Source: CAIKMD01 sp036501365 (lineage in GTDB: Bacteria > Pseudomonadota > Alphaproteobacteria > ATCC43930 > CGMCC-115725). Taken from it: a stretch of 64,000 nt of DNA. The notes under the pieces were generated by a model. That model was not told the origin of the DNA. It did not search any database and saw only the letters and a program-made list of their open reading frames with translations. The stretch lies in assembly GCA_036501365.1 (NCBI GenBank), contig DASYAL010000060.1, forward strand, positions 62,001 to 126,000, written 5' to 3'. The position numbers and the translations under genes were made by a program. This document shows, piece after piece, positions 8,546 through 17,988 of the stretch. Each line of letters starts with the position of its first letter. The stretch's first letter is position 1.

Positions 8546-11248
8546 ATGCCGGAATCCTCTCGCGATCCGAATCCCGCCGCGCCGCCGGTGGCGCCCGCCT
8601 CGTCCCCCAATCTATCGGAAGGGGCGACGCCGGCGATGGCGCAATATCTCGAGCTGAAGCGCGCGCATCCCGATTGCCTCTTGTTCTACCGCATGGGCGA
8701 TTTCTACGAGCTGTTCTTCGCGGATGCCGGCTGCGCCGCGGCGGCGCTCGACATCCAGCTGACGAAACGCGGCAAGCACGACGGCGAGGACATCCCGATG
8801 TGCGGCGTGCCGGTGCATGCCGCCGAGGCCTATCTCTCGCGCCTCATCCGCCAAGGTTTCCGCGTCGCCGTCTGCGAGCAGATGGAAGATCCGGCCGAAG
8901 CGAAGAAGCGCGGCGGCAAATCGCCCGTCCGCCGCGCCGTGGTGCGCATCGTCACGCCGGGCACGCTCACCGAGGACGCGCTGCTCGATGCCCGCCGCCA
9001 CAACTACCTCGCCGCGCTTACCGACGTCTCGGGCGACCTCGCCCTCGCCTGGCTCGATCTCTCGACCGGCGATTTCGCGACCCAGGCGGTGGACGCCGCC
9101 GCGCTCGGCGCCGCGCTCGCGCGCATCGCGCCGGGCGAGCTGCTGCTGCCCGAACGGCTTCTCGCGCGGCCCGAGCTCTTCGAGCTGTGGCAGGCGCATA
9201 AGGATCGCCTCACGCCGCAGCCGAATGCGCGCTTCGACAGCGAGAACGGGCGCAAGCGCCTCGAGGCGGTTTACGGCGTCAAGGATCTCGCCGGCTTCGG
9301 CGCTTTCGGCCGCGCCGAGATCGCGGCGGCGGGCGCGCTCGTCGACTATGTCGAGCTGACGCAGCAGGGCAAGCTGCCGGCGCTCGCTGCCCCGCGCCGC
9401 CTCGGCAGCGGCGAGGTGATGGAGATCGACGCGGCGACACGGCGCAATCTCGAGCTTGTCGAAAGCTTGACCGGCGATCGCAACGGCAGCCTCCTCGCCG
9501 CGATCGACCGCACCGAGACCGGCGCCGGCGCGCGGCTGCTCGCCGATTATCTCGCGGCGCCGCTGACCGATCCTTTGCTGATCGACGCGCGGCTCGATGC
9601 CGTCGCGTTCTTCGTCGGCGCCGAGCGGCTGCGCGAAGCCGTGCGCGAGCGGCTGCGGCTCTGCGCCGACATGGCGCGGGCGCTGGCGCGTCTCGGCGTC
9701 GGCCGCGGCGGGCCGCGCGATCTCGCCGCGCTGCGCGACACGCTTGCCGTCGGCGCCGCGTTGCGCGCGCTGTTGCGTCAGGCCGATTTCACCGCGCCGC
9801 CGCCCCTCGTCGCGAAGCTCGAGCGCGATCTCGGCGAGCATGCGGCGCTGGTCGGGCGGTTGACGCGCGCGCTCGCGGCGGAACTGCCGCTGCTGGCGCG
9901 CGATGGCGGCTTCATCGCGCCGGGCTATGCCGCCGATCTCGACGAGCTGGTGAAGCTGCGCGACGACAGCCGCCGCCTCGTCGCCGGCTTGCAGGCGCGC
10001 TACGTCGCCGAGACCGGCATCGCCAGCCTCAAGATCCGGCACAATAACGTGCTCGGCTATCACATCGATATCGGACCCAACCACGCGGCGAAGATCGGCG
10101 CGGGCTTCATCCACCGCCAGACGCTCGCTTCCTCGATGCGCTATTCGACGGTCGAATTGGGCGAGCTCGAATCGAAGATCGCCTCGGCGGCGGATCGCGC
10201 GCTCGCGCTCGAGATGAAGCTCTTCGACGATCTCGTCGCCGAGGCCCTCGCGCAAGCAACCGAGATCGCGCGTGCCGCGTCGGCGCTCGCCGCGCTCGAC
10301 GTCGCGGCGTCGTTGGCCGAGCTCGCGGTCGCCGAGCGCTATGCGCGGCCGAAGGTCGATGACGGCTTCGCTTTTGCTATTCGCCAGGGCCGCCATCCGG
10401 TGGTCGAGCGCGCGCTGCAGCGCGCCGCGGGGCCGAGCTTCGTCGCCAACGATTGCGACCTTCAGGAAAAGCAGCGGCTCTGGCTCCTGACCGGCCCCAA
10501 CATGGCAGGCAAGAGCACCTTCCTGCGCCAGAACGCGATCATCGTCATCCTCGCCCAGATGGGATCGTTCGTTCCCGCCGAAGCCGCGCATATCGGCGTC
10601 GTCGACCGCCTCTTCAGCCGCGTTGGTGCGGCCGACGATCTGGCGCGCGGTCGCTCGACCTTCATGGTCGAGATGGTCGAGACCGCGGCCATCCTCAATC
10701 AGGCGGGCCCCCGCGCCCTCGTCATCCTCGACGAGATCGGCCGCGGTACCGCCACCTATGACGGACTCTCGATCGCCTGGGCGTCGGTCGAGCATCTCCA
10801 CGACTGCAATCGCTGCCGCGCGTTGTTCGCGACGCATTACCACGAACTCACGGCGCTCGCGGCCAAGCTCGACCATCTCGCCTGCTTCACCATGCGGGTG
10901 AAGGAATGGCAGGGCGACGTGGTCTTCCTGCACGAGGTCGCGCCCGGCGCCGCCGACCGTTCCTACGGCATCCATGTCGCCAAGCTCGCCGGCCTGCCGG
11001 CGGCGGTGATCGCCCGCGCCGAGGAGGTGCTGGCGACGCTGGAGAAAGGCGAGCAAAGCGGCGCGCTGGCGCGGCTCGCCGAGGATCTGCCGCTGTTCGC
11101 CGCGCGCCGGCCGGCCGCTGCGCTAGAGCCGCCCGAACCCGCGCCGCTCGACCGGCTCCTTGCCGGCCTCAAGCCCGACGAGCTGTCGCCGCGCGAGGCG
11201 CTGGAGTTGATTTACCAGATCAAACGCCTCGCCCAGGACAGGGGCTGA
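8546..11248 (+). CDS. mutS: DNA mismatch repair protein MutS
   Basis: Recognises mispairs and small loops and starts methyl- or MutL-directed repair; 900 aa, a little longer than E. coli MutS (853). The mismatch-reading Phe-x-Glu is in FYRMGDFYELFF (Phe53, Glu55). Connector, lever and clamp domains follow. The ABC-type ATPase has Walker A GPNMAGKST at 650-658, Walker B in LVILDEIGRGT near 728-738, and the conserved ATHYHELT. The N-terminal 30 residues are Pro/Ala-rich, and an in-frame ATG at residue 31 is a possible alternative start. No clear ribosome binding site was seen. Only 43 bp separate it from glnD, a linkage common in alphaproteobacteria. Confidence 0.97.
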   Translation: MPESSRDPNPAAPPVAPASSPNLSEGATPAMAQYLELKRAHPDCLLFYRMGDFYELFFADAGCAAAALDIQLTKRGKHDGEDIPMCGVPVHAAEAYLSRLIRQGFRVAVCEQMEDPAEAKKRGGKSPVRRAVVRIVTPGTLTEDALLDARRHNYLAALTDVSGDLALAWLDLSTGDFATQAVDAAALGAALARIAPGELLLPERLLARPELFELWQAHKDRLTPQPNARFDSENGRKRLEAVYGVKDLAGFGAFGRAEIAAAGALVDYVELTQQGKLPALAAPRRLGSGEVMEIDAATRRNLELVESLTGDRNGSLLAAIDRTETGAGARLLADYLAAPLTDPLLIDARLDAVAFFVGAERLREAVRERLRLCADMARALARLGVGRGGPRDLAALRDTLAVGAALRALLRQADFTAPPPLVAKLERDLGEHAALVGRLTRALAAELPLLARDGGFIAPGYAADLDELVKLRDDSRRLVAGLQARYVAETGIASLKIRHNNVLGYHIDIGPNHAAKIGAGFIHRQTLASSMRYSTVELGELESKIASAADRALALEMKLFDDLVAEALAQATEIARAASALAALDVAASLAELAVAERYARPKVDDGFAFAIRQGRHPVVERALQRAAGPSFVANDCDLQEKQRLWLLTGPNMAGKSTFLRQNAIIVILAQMGSFVPAEAAHIGVVDRLFSRVGAADDLARGRSTFMVEMVETAAILNQAGPRALVILDEIGRGTATYDGLSIAWASVEHLHDCNRCRALFATHYHELTALAAKLDHLACFTMRVKEWQGDVVFLHEVAPGAADRSYGIHVAKLAGLPAAVIARAEEVLATLEKGEQSGALARLAEDLPLFAARRPAAALEPPEPAPLDRLLAGLKPDELSPREALELIYQIKRLAQDRG

Positions 11249-11291
11249 GCCGGGGCGACAAGCCGCGGGCGGGCGTGTAAAATCGGGACCC

Positions 11292-14069
11292 ATGCCCGAC
11301 ATCGCCCGCCAGCGCGAGATCATCGACCGCCGCGCCCTTGCCGCGGCGCTCGACGCGCTCGCCGAGAGCGGCGCCGTCGACCGCAAACGCGTCGCCGAGA
11401 CCCTGAAGGCGGCGCTCGCTACCGGCCGCGCCGAGGTGAGGAAGCGCTTCGATTCGGGCGCCACCGGCGCCGAGACGGTGGTCGCGCTCTCCTTCCTCGT
11501 CGATCAGCTCATCCGCGCGCTCTACGACTTCATCGCGAGCCACATCTATCCGATCGCCAATCCCACCGCCGGCGAGCGCATGGCGCTGATCGCCGTCGGC
11601 GGTTACGGCCGCGGCGAGCTCGCACCCTATTCCGATATCGATCTCCTCTTTCTCACCGCCTACAAGCGCACGCCGCATACCGAGCAGGTGGTCGAGTACC
11701 TGCTCTACACGCTGTGGGATCTCGGGCTCAAGGTCGGACAGTCGACGCGCTCGGTCGAGGAGACGATCCGCCAGGCCGCGGCCGATCTCACCATCCGCAC
11801 CGCGGTGCTCGAGGCGCGCTACGTCTGGGGCGACCAGCCGCTCTTCGCCGAGCTCAAGCGCCGCTTCGACGCCGACCTGGTCAAAAAGAGCCCGACGCAA
11901 TTCATCGAGGCCAAGCTCTTGGAGCGCGATCAGCGTCACGAGAAGCTCGGCGACTCGCGCTATCTCGTCGAGCCCAACGTCAAGGAGAGCAAGGGCGGCC
12001 TGCGCGATCTCCACACCCTGTTCTGGATCGCGAAATACGTCTATCGCGTCGACAGCATCGACAAGCTGGTCGATCTCAAAGTGCTTTCCGCCAAAGAAGC
12101 GCAGCGTTTCGCCCGGGCGCAGAATTTCCTCTTAACCGTGCGCTGCCATCTGCATTTCCTCGCCGGCCGCGCCGAGGACCGGCTGACCTTCGATTGGCAG
12201 GCCGAGGTCGGCCGCCGCATGAACTACACCGACCATGCCGGCACGCGCGGCGTCGAGCGCTTCATGAAGCACTATTTCCTGATCGCCAAGGATGTCGGCG
12301 ATCTGACGCGCATCTTCTGCGCCGTGCTCGAATCGGAGCACCGCCATCAGCCGAAATTCTCGCTGAAGCGCTGGGGCTTCGGCAAGAAATCGGTCGAAGG
12401 CTTCACGGTCGATGCCGGCCGGCTCGACGTCGCGAGCGAGGACCAGTTCGCCAAAGATCCGGTCGCGCTCATCCGCCTGTTCCACGTCGCGCAGAAGGAA
12501 GGGCTCGACATCCATCCGCATGCGCTGCGGCTTATCACCCAGTCGCTGAAGCTCGTCGATGCCGAACTGCGCAACAATCCCGAGGCGAATCGCCTTTTCG
12601 TCGAGATCCTCACCGCCAGAAACGTCAATCCCGAGATCGCATTGCGCTGGATGAACGAGGCCGGCGTGTTCGGCCGCTTCGTCCCGGATTTCGGCCGCGT
12701 CGTCGCGCAGATGCAATACGACATGTATCACGTCTACACGGTCGACGAGCATTCGCTGTTCGCGATCGGCATTCTGCATAACATCGAATCGGGCGCGCTC
12801 GCGGAAGAGCTGCCGCTCGCGACCTCGATCTTTCCGACCATCGATTCGCGGCGCGCGCTCTACCTCGCGGTGCTGCTGCACGACATCGCCAAGGGCCGCG
12901 GCGGCGACCATTCGATCCTCGGCGCGCAGGTCGCGGAAAAGCTCGGGCCGCGCCTCGACTTCACCGCCGAAGAGGTCGAGACGGTGTCCTGGCTCATTCG
13001 CTGGCATCTGCTTTTGAGCAACACCGCCTTCAAGCTCGACATCGACGACCCGAAGACCATCCAGGACGTGGTCGAGCGCGTGCAGTCGCCCGAGCGCCTG
13101 AAGCTGCTGCTGATCCTGACCTGCGCGGATATCCGCGCCGTCGGGCCCAAAGTATGGAACGGGTGGAAGGCGGCGCTGCTGCGCGAGATTTATCACCGCG
13201 TCTTCGAGCTGATGTCGGGCGGGATCGACGCCACCGCGCGCGAGGAACGCGTGCGCCTGGCGCAAGAGGCGGTCAAGCGGCTGCTGCCCGATTTCAGCGC
13301 GGCGGAGATCGATTCATTCATTTCGAAGGGCTATCCCTTCTACTGGCTCTCCTTCGATCCCGAGACGCAGGCGCGGCACGCGCGCCTCGTGCGCGAGGCC
13401 GAGCGCAGCGGCGCGCCGCTGACGGTCGATACAAGGGTCGATGCGTCGCGCGCCGTCACCGAGGTGACGCTCTACACGGCCGATCATGCGGGACTCTTCT
13501 CGCGCATCACCGGCGCGCTGGCGCTCGCCGGCGCCAACATCGTCGACGCCAAGATCCACACGCTCTCGAACGGCATGGCGCTCGACACCTTCTGGGTCCA
13601 GGACCGCGACGGCGGCGCCTTCGACCAGCCGCAGAAGCTCGCCAAGCTCTCGGTGATGTTCGAGAACGTGCTGATGGGCAAGCTCAAGCCGCATATCGAT
13701 CTCGCTGCGCCCGAGACCGTGCCGAGCCGCACGCGCATCTTCACCGTGCCGCCGCGCGTCCTCATCGACAACAAGGCGTCGAGCACCCATACCGTCGTCG
13801 AGGTCAACGGCCGCGACCGCCCGGGCCTCCTCTACGAGGTCACGCGCGCGCTGACCCATCTCAACCTGCAGATCTCGAGCGCCAAGATCTCGACCTATGG
13901 CGAGAAGGTGGTCGACGTCTTCTATGTGAAGGACCTCTTCGGCCACAAGATCGACCACGAGAAGCGGCTCGCCGATATCCGCGAGCGTCTCATCCTTGCG
14001 CTGACCGATCCGGCCGCGCGCGAGGCGGCGAAAGCGAAAGAGAAAGCAGGCGAAGTCGCGGCCGAATAA
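11292..14069 (+). CDS. glnD: PII uridylyltransferase/uridylyl-removing enzyme GlnD
   Basis: Bifunctional nitrogen sensor that uridylylates PII proteins when glutamine is low and removes UMP when it is high; 925 aa. The nucleotidyltransferase signature GGYGRGELAPYSDIDLL starts at residue 103, with metal-binding Asp115 and Asp117. The HD hydrolase has LLHDIAKGRGGDHS around residue 530. Two C-terminal ACT domains that bind glutamine lie at about 725-800 (EVTLYTADHAGLFSRITGAL) and 835-910 (EVNGRDRPGLLYEVTRAL). All domains look intact. The start is the first ATG after the mutS stop. Confidence 0.97.
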   Translation: MPDIARQREIIDRRALAAALDALAESGAVDRKRVAETLKAALATGRAEVRKRFDSGATGAETVVALSFLVDQLIRALYDFIASHIYPIANPTAGERMALIAVGGYGRGELAPYSDIDLLFLTAYKRTPHTEQVVEYLLYTLWDLGLKVGQSTRSVEETIRQAAADLTIRTAVLEARYVWGDQPLFAELKRRFDADLVKKSPTQFIEAKLLERDQRHEKLGDSRYLVEPNVKESKGGLRDLHTLFWIAKYVYRVDSIDKLVDLKVLSAKEAQRFARAQNFLLTVRCHLHFLAGRAEDRLTFDWQAEVGRRMNYTDHAGTRGVERFMKHYFLIAKDVGDLTRIFCAVLESEHRHQPKFSLKRWGFGKKSVEGFTVDAGRLDVASEDQFAKDPVALIRLFHVAQKEGLDIHPHALRLITQSLKLVDAELRNNPEANRLFVEILTARNVNPEIALRWMNEAGVFGRFVPDFGRVVAQMQYDMYHVYTVDEHSLFAIGILHNIESGALAEELPLATSIFPTIDSRRALYLAVLLHDIAKGRGGDHSILGAQVAEKLGPRLDFTAEEVETVSWLIRWHLLLSNTAFKLDIDDPKTIQDVVERVQSPERLKLLLILTCADIRAVGPKVWNGWKAALLREIYHRVFELMSGGIDATAREERVRLAQEAVKRLLPDFSAAEIDSFISKGYPFYWLSFDPETQARHARLVREAERSGAPLTVDTRVDASRAVTEVTLYTADHAGLFSRITGALALAGANIVDAKIHTLSNGMALDTFWVQDRDGGAFDQPQKLAKLSVMFENVLMGKLKPHIDLAAPETVPSRTRIFTVPPRVLIDNKASSTHTVVEVNGRDRPGLLYEVTRALTHLNLQISSAKISTYGEKVVDVFYVKDLFGHKIDHEKRLADIRERLILALTDPAAREAAKAKEKAGEVAAE

Positions 14070-14106
14070 GCGGCGCCCGGAGTTGCATGAGGAAGCGGGA
14101 AATTCT

Positions 14107-14403
14107 GTGAAGAAAGTTTACGCGGTCGGATTGGCGATCCTGCTCGGCCTGGCGCTGGCGATCGGTCCGGCCGCGGCGCGATCGAGCGGCGGCTCGAGCC
14201 ACAACTCCGGTTCGTCGCACAGCTCGGGTTCGCACGGGAGCCGCGCGAAGAGCAGCGCGACGAGTTCGAAGACGTTGCCGCCCGGCACGCATTTCATGCG
14301 TAAGACCTGCAAGACAGCGGCCTGCAAAGGGAAGCATCCCGGCGGCAGCTATATGTTACCGATCAAGCCGAAGACGGCGAACGCGCCGAAGAACGCGGCC
14401 TGA
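14107..14403 (+). CDS. Small secreted Ser-rich protein of unknown function
   Basis: 98 aa. A GTG start at 14107 is preferred because it gives a textbook signal peptide (KKVYAVGLAILLGLALAIGPAAA) with GGGA 7 nt upstream; an ATG at 14083 would add eight polar residues. The mature part opens with a Ser/His/Gly-rich linker (SSGGSSHNSGSSHSSGSHGS). It ends in a compact basic block with two Cys (CKTAACKGKHPGG) that could form one disulfide. I do not recognise the family. It is 37 bp after glnD and converges with an MFS gene 4 bp away. Being so short, its expression is unproven. Confidence 0.6.
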   Translation: MKKVYAVGLAILLGLALAIGPAAARSSGGSSHNSGSSHSSGSHGSRAKSSATSSKTLPPGTHFMRKTCKTAACKGKHPGGSYMLPIKPKTANAPKNAA

Positions 14404-14407
14404 AGGC

Positions 14408-16000
14408 TCAGCGCTCGCTGTCGCTCTTGGCGAAAGCGGGGAGCGGGCCGCGCTCCAGCGCGGGTTGCACGGCGCCTTCGGCGCTCGGTGGCGCCGCGCC
14501 CCAGCGCCGCAGCGGCAGCTCCTTCATGAAGAAGGCGAGGACGACGCCGAGGACGCAGATCGCCGCCCCAACCACGTAGACATAGCGGAACGAGTGGCCG
14601 AAGCTCGTGACGATCGCCGCGCGCGCGGCGGCGGGCAGGGCATTGATCACCGCCGGTCCGCCATGCAGGAGCCCGCCGGCGCTGATGCCCGGCGCGCTCG
14701 CGCTCTGGTCGGTGAGGCCGGCGAACAGGATCGCGCCCATGATCGCGACGCCGAACGAGCCGCCCATCGAGCGGAAGAACGAGGTCAGCGAGGTCGCGGT
14801 GCCGAGGTCGCGCATGTCGACCGCGTTCTGCACCGAGATCGAGACCATCGGCCCGGCGGGACCCATGCCCATGCCCATCGCCGTCATGATGGCGATGTAA
14901 TAGATCGCCGGCGTCGTGCGCGTCACGTCGATGAAACCGATAAAGGCGAGCGCGGCGATGCTGAGGCCGACGATCGGGATGATCTTGTAGCGGCCGGTCC
15001 AGCGGATGAAACGGCCGGTGAAGAGCGCGCCGATGGTGATGCCGATCATCAGCGGCGTGATGAGGAGTCCCGAATTGCTCGCCGTCGCGCCGATCACGAC
15101 CTGCATGAAGAGCGGCAGGAAGATGGTCGCGCCGACCGAGGCCGCGCCCATCAGAAAACCCAAGCTGTTGCCGATAACGAAGACGTTGTTGCGGAAGAAC
15201 CGCAGCGGCAGGATCGGGTCCCGGGCGCGCAGCTCCTGCGCCACGAGCAGCGCGGCGAGGATCGCCGCCGCCACGCCGAGGCCGAGGATCACGGGCGAGG
15301 TCCAGGCGAATTCGTTGCCGCCCCAGGTGGTGATGAGCAGCAGCGCGACGATCGCCGGCACCAGCAGCGCCGCGCCGAGATAGTCGATCTTCTTCGGCCC
15401 GCCATGAATCGGCAGGCGCTTCAGCTGCGCGTTGCAGATCAACAGCCCGGCGATCGCCACCGGCAGGTTGATCCAGAACACCCAGCGCCAGGACAGGGCA
15501 TCGACGAGGAAGCCGCCAAGCATCGGCCCGCCCAGAGTCGAGACCGTCCAGACGGTCGAGAAATAGGCCTGGTAGCGGGCGCGTTCGCGCGGCGGCACCA
15601 TGTCGGCCATGATGGTCTGCGACAGCGACAACAGCCCGCCGCCGCCGAGACCCTGGATCGCGCGGCCGCCGATCAACATGGTCATGCTCTGCGCCGCGCC
15701 GCAGCAGATCGAGCCCAAGAGGAAAATGCCAATCGCCGAGACGAACAGCCGCCGGCGGCCATAGAGATCGCTGAGCTTGCCGTAGATCGGCGTCGAGGCG
15801 GTCGAGGTCAGGAGATAGGCCGACACCGCCCAGGACATGAATTCGATGCCGTGGAGCTCACCGGCCATGGCGGGGAGAGCGGTCGCGACGATGGTCTGAT
15901 CGATCGCCCCGAGGAACATGCCGCACATCGTCCCGCTCAGCATCAGCAGGATCTCGCGATGGCTGAAGCGAACCGGCGCCGGGATCACCGTATCGGGCAT
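14408..16000 (-). CDS. MFS drug exporter, DHA2/EmrB-QacA family (14 TM)
   Basis: Proton-driven multidrug exporter, 530 aa, the usual size for 14-helix DHA2 members. Motif A is GKLSDLYGRRRLF between helices 2 and 3. The N-terminal helix 1 motif reads LGAIDQTIVATALP, characteristic of EmrB/QacA. Motif C-like glycines occur in TLGGPMLGGFLVD. The C-terminus is a soluble Pro/Glu tail. No membrane-fusion (EmrA-like) partner is adjacent. It is 46 bp downstream of a second MFS gene on the same strand and may be co-transcribed with it. The substrate is unknown. Confidence 0.9.
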   Translation of the reverse strand: MPDTVIPAPVRFSHREILLMLSGTMCGMFLGAIDQTIVATALPAMAGELHGIEFMSWAVSAYLLTSTASTPIYGKLSDLYGRRRLFVSAIGIFLLGSICCGAAQSMTMLIGGRAIQGLGGGGLLSLSQTIMADMVPPRERARYQAYFSTVWTVSTLGGPMLGGFLVDALSWRWVFWINLPVAIAGLLICNAQLKRLPIHGGPKKIDYLGAALLVPAIVALLLITTWGGNEFAWTSPVILGLGVAAAILAALLVAQELRARDPILPLRFFRNNVFVIGNSLGFLMGAASVGATIFLPLFMQVVIGATASNSGLLITPLMIGITIGALFTGRFIRWTGRYKIIPIVGLSIAALAFIGFIDVTRTTPAIYYIAIMTAMGMGMGPAGPMVSISVQNAVDMRDLGTATSLTSFFRSMGGSFGVAIMGAILFAGLTDQSASAPGISAGGLLHGGPAVINALPAAARAAIVTSFGHSFRYVYVVGAAICVLGVVLAFFMKELPLRRWGAAPPSAEGAVQPALERGPLPAFAKSDSER

Positions 16001-16046
16001 GCGCTCAATCTAGGGGCAGGTCCCGGTCGTGGCGAGCGCGATGATC

Positions 16047-17258
16047 TCAGTGCTGCCCGGCGTGCCGCGCCGCGCCGGCCTCCCGGCCGAGATCGATGCC
16101 GAGCGGCAGGACGGCGAGGGCGGCGGCGCAGAAGCCGATCGGCACGAAGGCGATCCACGAAATCGCGGTGGCGTCCCAGAGATAGCCGCCGAGCACCGAC
16201 ATCAGCACGGCGCAGGGATAGGAGATGGTGAACATCGCCGAGGCGAGGCGATGCACATCCTCGGGCGCGCTCAAGAGCGGCGGCAAAGCGAGGATGAGGA
16301 TGAGGCCGACGGCGCCGGAAAAGCCCAAGAGCCCTGCCCAGGCGACGACCGGCCAGCCAGGCATCGCCGCCATGCCGACGACGCCGAGAAGGTTGAGCAA
16401 CCCGACCGCGACGTAGGAGGCGGGCTGGCGCACGAGCCGCGGCGCGAGGCCAAGCATGAGGAACGATGCCGGCAACTGACAGAGGTTGAGCGAGGTGAGA
16501 GCGGCGCTGATCAGCTCGCCGCGGCCGATCGCGGTCAGGTAATCGGGGAGGAAGGTGTTGGTCGCGAAATAGCAGGTGTTGATGCAGCCGAGGCAAAGCG
16601 CCAGGCGCCAGAGTTGCTTGTCGCGCCAGTTTGGCCACCAGCGGAGCGGCGCCGCGGCGCGCGCGCGCGGCTTGGCGCGCGGCCCGAAGAGGACGATGAG
16701 TACCGCGGTGACGACGGCGGGTATGCCCCAATAGACGAAGCTCAGGCGCCAGGAGCCGCCGGCGAGCGGCAGGATGACAGGCAAGGTGAGGCCGACCGCC
16801 ATGGTCTCCGACATCAGGAGGCCGTTGGTATAGACGGCGGTCGCGAGCGGCACGCGATCGGGCAACCAGGCGCGCACCAGTGGCGGCATCGAGGGCTGCA
16901 TGATCGCGACGCCCGCCGCGGTGATCATGGTGGTGGCGTAGAGCATGCCGATATCGTTCGCCGCGCCGCGGGCCGCCGAACCGAAACCGACGAGCAGCAG
17001 GCCGATGATCAGCGCGGCCCGTGCGCCGAAACGGGCGATCAGAGCCGAGCCCGGGATCGCCGCGGCGGCGAGCAGCAGCGACGGCAGGGTGCCGAGCGTG
17101 CCGATCTCGGTCTCGCTCAAATGCAGCTCGGCGTGGATCAGCGGGATGACCGGCGGCACCGCAAGCAGGGTGATGCGCAGCCCGGTTCCCGCCAGCCATA
17201 AGAGGATGAGCGCGGTGAGCTCGCCGCTACCGGTCGAAAAACGCCTCGTGTCGCTCAT
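16047..17258 (-). CDS. MFS transporter, CynX/NimT-like
   Basis: Twelve-helix major facilitator, 403 aa. The N-terminal half (LAVPPVIPLIHAELHLSETEIGTLGTLPSLL...) follows the pattern of the CynX/NimT cyanate/nitroimidazole transporter group. A motif-A remnant is IARFGARAALIIGLL. Substrates in this group are diverse, so no function is assigned. It lies immediately left of the duplicated dnaJ 3' end. If the accessory segment were removed, this gene would sit directly downstream of dnaJ on the same strand. Confidence 0.85.
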   Translation of the reverse strand: MSDTRRFSTGSGELTALILLWLAGTGLRITLLAVPPVIPLIHAELHLSETEIGTLGTLPSLLLAAAAIPGSALIARFGARAALIIGLLLVGFGSAARGAANDIGMLYATTMITAAGVAIMQPSMPPLVRAWLPDRVPLATAVYTNGLLMSETMAVGLTLPVILPLAGGSWRLSFVYWGIPAVVTAVLIVLFGPRAKPRARAAAPLRWWPNWRDKQLWRLALCLGCINTCYFATNTFLPDYLTAIGRGELISAALTSLNLCQLPASFLMLGLAPRLVRQPASYVAVGLLNLLGVVGMAAMPGWPVVAWAGLLGFSGAVGLILILALPPLLSAPEDVHRLASAMFTISYPCAVLMSVLGGYLWDATAISWIAFVPIGFCAAALAVLPLGIDLGREAGAARHAGQH

Positions 17259-17276
17259 CCCCCGCTCCAGCCCGCG

Positions 17277-17369
17277 CGGCAGCGCCTATTCGCGCAGATC
17301 CTCGAAGAACTCCTTCACCTTGGCGAAGAAGCCCTCGCTTTCGGGATGAGTACGGTTCGCGTCGCCCGC
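17277..17369 (-). repeat. 93-bp direct repeat, left copy (dnaJ 3' end)
   Basis: It aligns without gaps to 22984-23076 (offset 5707) with four mismatches: 17285, 17298, 17349 and 17352. In the dnaJ reading frame three mismatches are third-position synonymous changes and the fourth lies one base past the stop codon. Similarity ends abruptly on both sides. It defines the left edge of the accessory segment. Confidence 0.93.
17287..17369 (-). pseudogene. Orphan C-terminal fragment of dnaJ
   Basis: Read on the minus strand, this encodes AGDANRTHPESEGFFAKVKE and the rest of the DnaJ C-terminus down to FFEDLRE and TAG. It is identical in protein to the end of the intact dnaJ at 22993-24114. Nothing upstream of it is dnaJ-like, and no start codon in this frame gives a gene. 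It is best read as the displaced 3' end of dnaJ left when the segment 17370-22983 was inserted. That all coding differences are silent suggests the two ends diverged while both were functional, that is, in different genomes. Confidence 0.85.
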
Positions 17370-17636
17370 CCGCACGAACCTCTGTCAGTCGTCCGCCGCC
17401 TGCCGGCATGGTATACACTCAACAAAGACGTGCATCCAATAAAATTAGGCGAGCGGCATAGCTAGCGGTACCGAGGGTCGTGATGAGGAGGAAATGCGGT
17501 ATTAGGCAGCAAGCGCACCTAAGCCATAGCTCCGCCACTTTACGGCCGTCGAGAACCCGACACACCATCATATTCTCGCCAAATTGTTAGCCATACTGCC
17601 GGGTCTAATCTGGGCGTGTGGCGTGACGGGCGTCGT

Positions 17637-17834
17637 ATGGGTGACATCGAATTGGCAGCATTTTACCGCGAGCAAGCTGCGCGGATGGTCACCCTAGCAG
17701 GCCAAGCCGTCAATTCTGCGGGTCGCCTCGAGCTGATGGAAATGGCCGCGACCTTTCAGCGGCTCGCCATGCGCGAGGAAGAACTCGCGGTAAGCGAGAA
17801 GGGCCCAGAATCTCCTCAAATGGAGTCTGCTTAG
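17637..17834 (+). CDS. Small helical protein (WRxRA-like family), copy 1
   Basis: 65 aa, starting at the ATG of MGDIELAAFYREQAARM; an ATG 21 bp upstream is possible and neither has a clear ribosome binding site. It is predicted to be almost entirely helical. The pattern FYREQA...RLELMEMAATFQRLA aligns with HWRDRA...KRAMLDIAESYEKIA in the next gene, so the two are distant paralogues. Such short proteins recur in alphaproteobacterial accessory regions; I know of no function. It sits in the left part of the dnaJ-bracketed segment. Confidence 0.55.
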   Translation: MGDIELAAFYREQAARMVTLAGQAVNSAGRLELMEMAATFQRLAMREEELAVSEKGPESPQMESA

Positions 17835-17988
17835 CGCGCTAGGATCGCCGCACGGCCGACCCCGAAATCGACTTCCGCAAGATAGCCGCACACGCAAAAC
17901 AACCGGCAATAGGTAGCAAGCGGGCCTTGGCCGGAATCGGCTTAGAGCCTCCCGTTTGCCCATGCTAGAGTGCGCGCGGGGGCTATAC

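Noticed and set aside
6955..9201. 748-codon plus-strand frame across the binding-protein genes and the start of mutS
   Set aside because: Runs antisense to two signal-peptide-bearing genes and out of frame with mutS; no recognisable domain.
8612..11056. 814-codon open frame antisense to mutS
   Set aside because: Composition is that of a shadow of GC-rich coding DNA (Arg/Ala/Gly-rich, no domains). mutS is unambiguous on the other strand.
14465..16231. 588-codon plus-strand frame
   Set aside because: Antisense to two clear MFS genes; low-complexity Arg/Asp/Ala composition.
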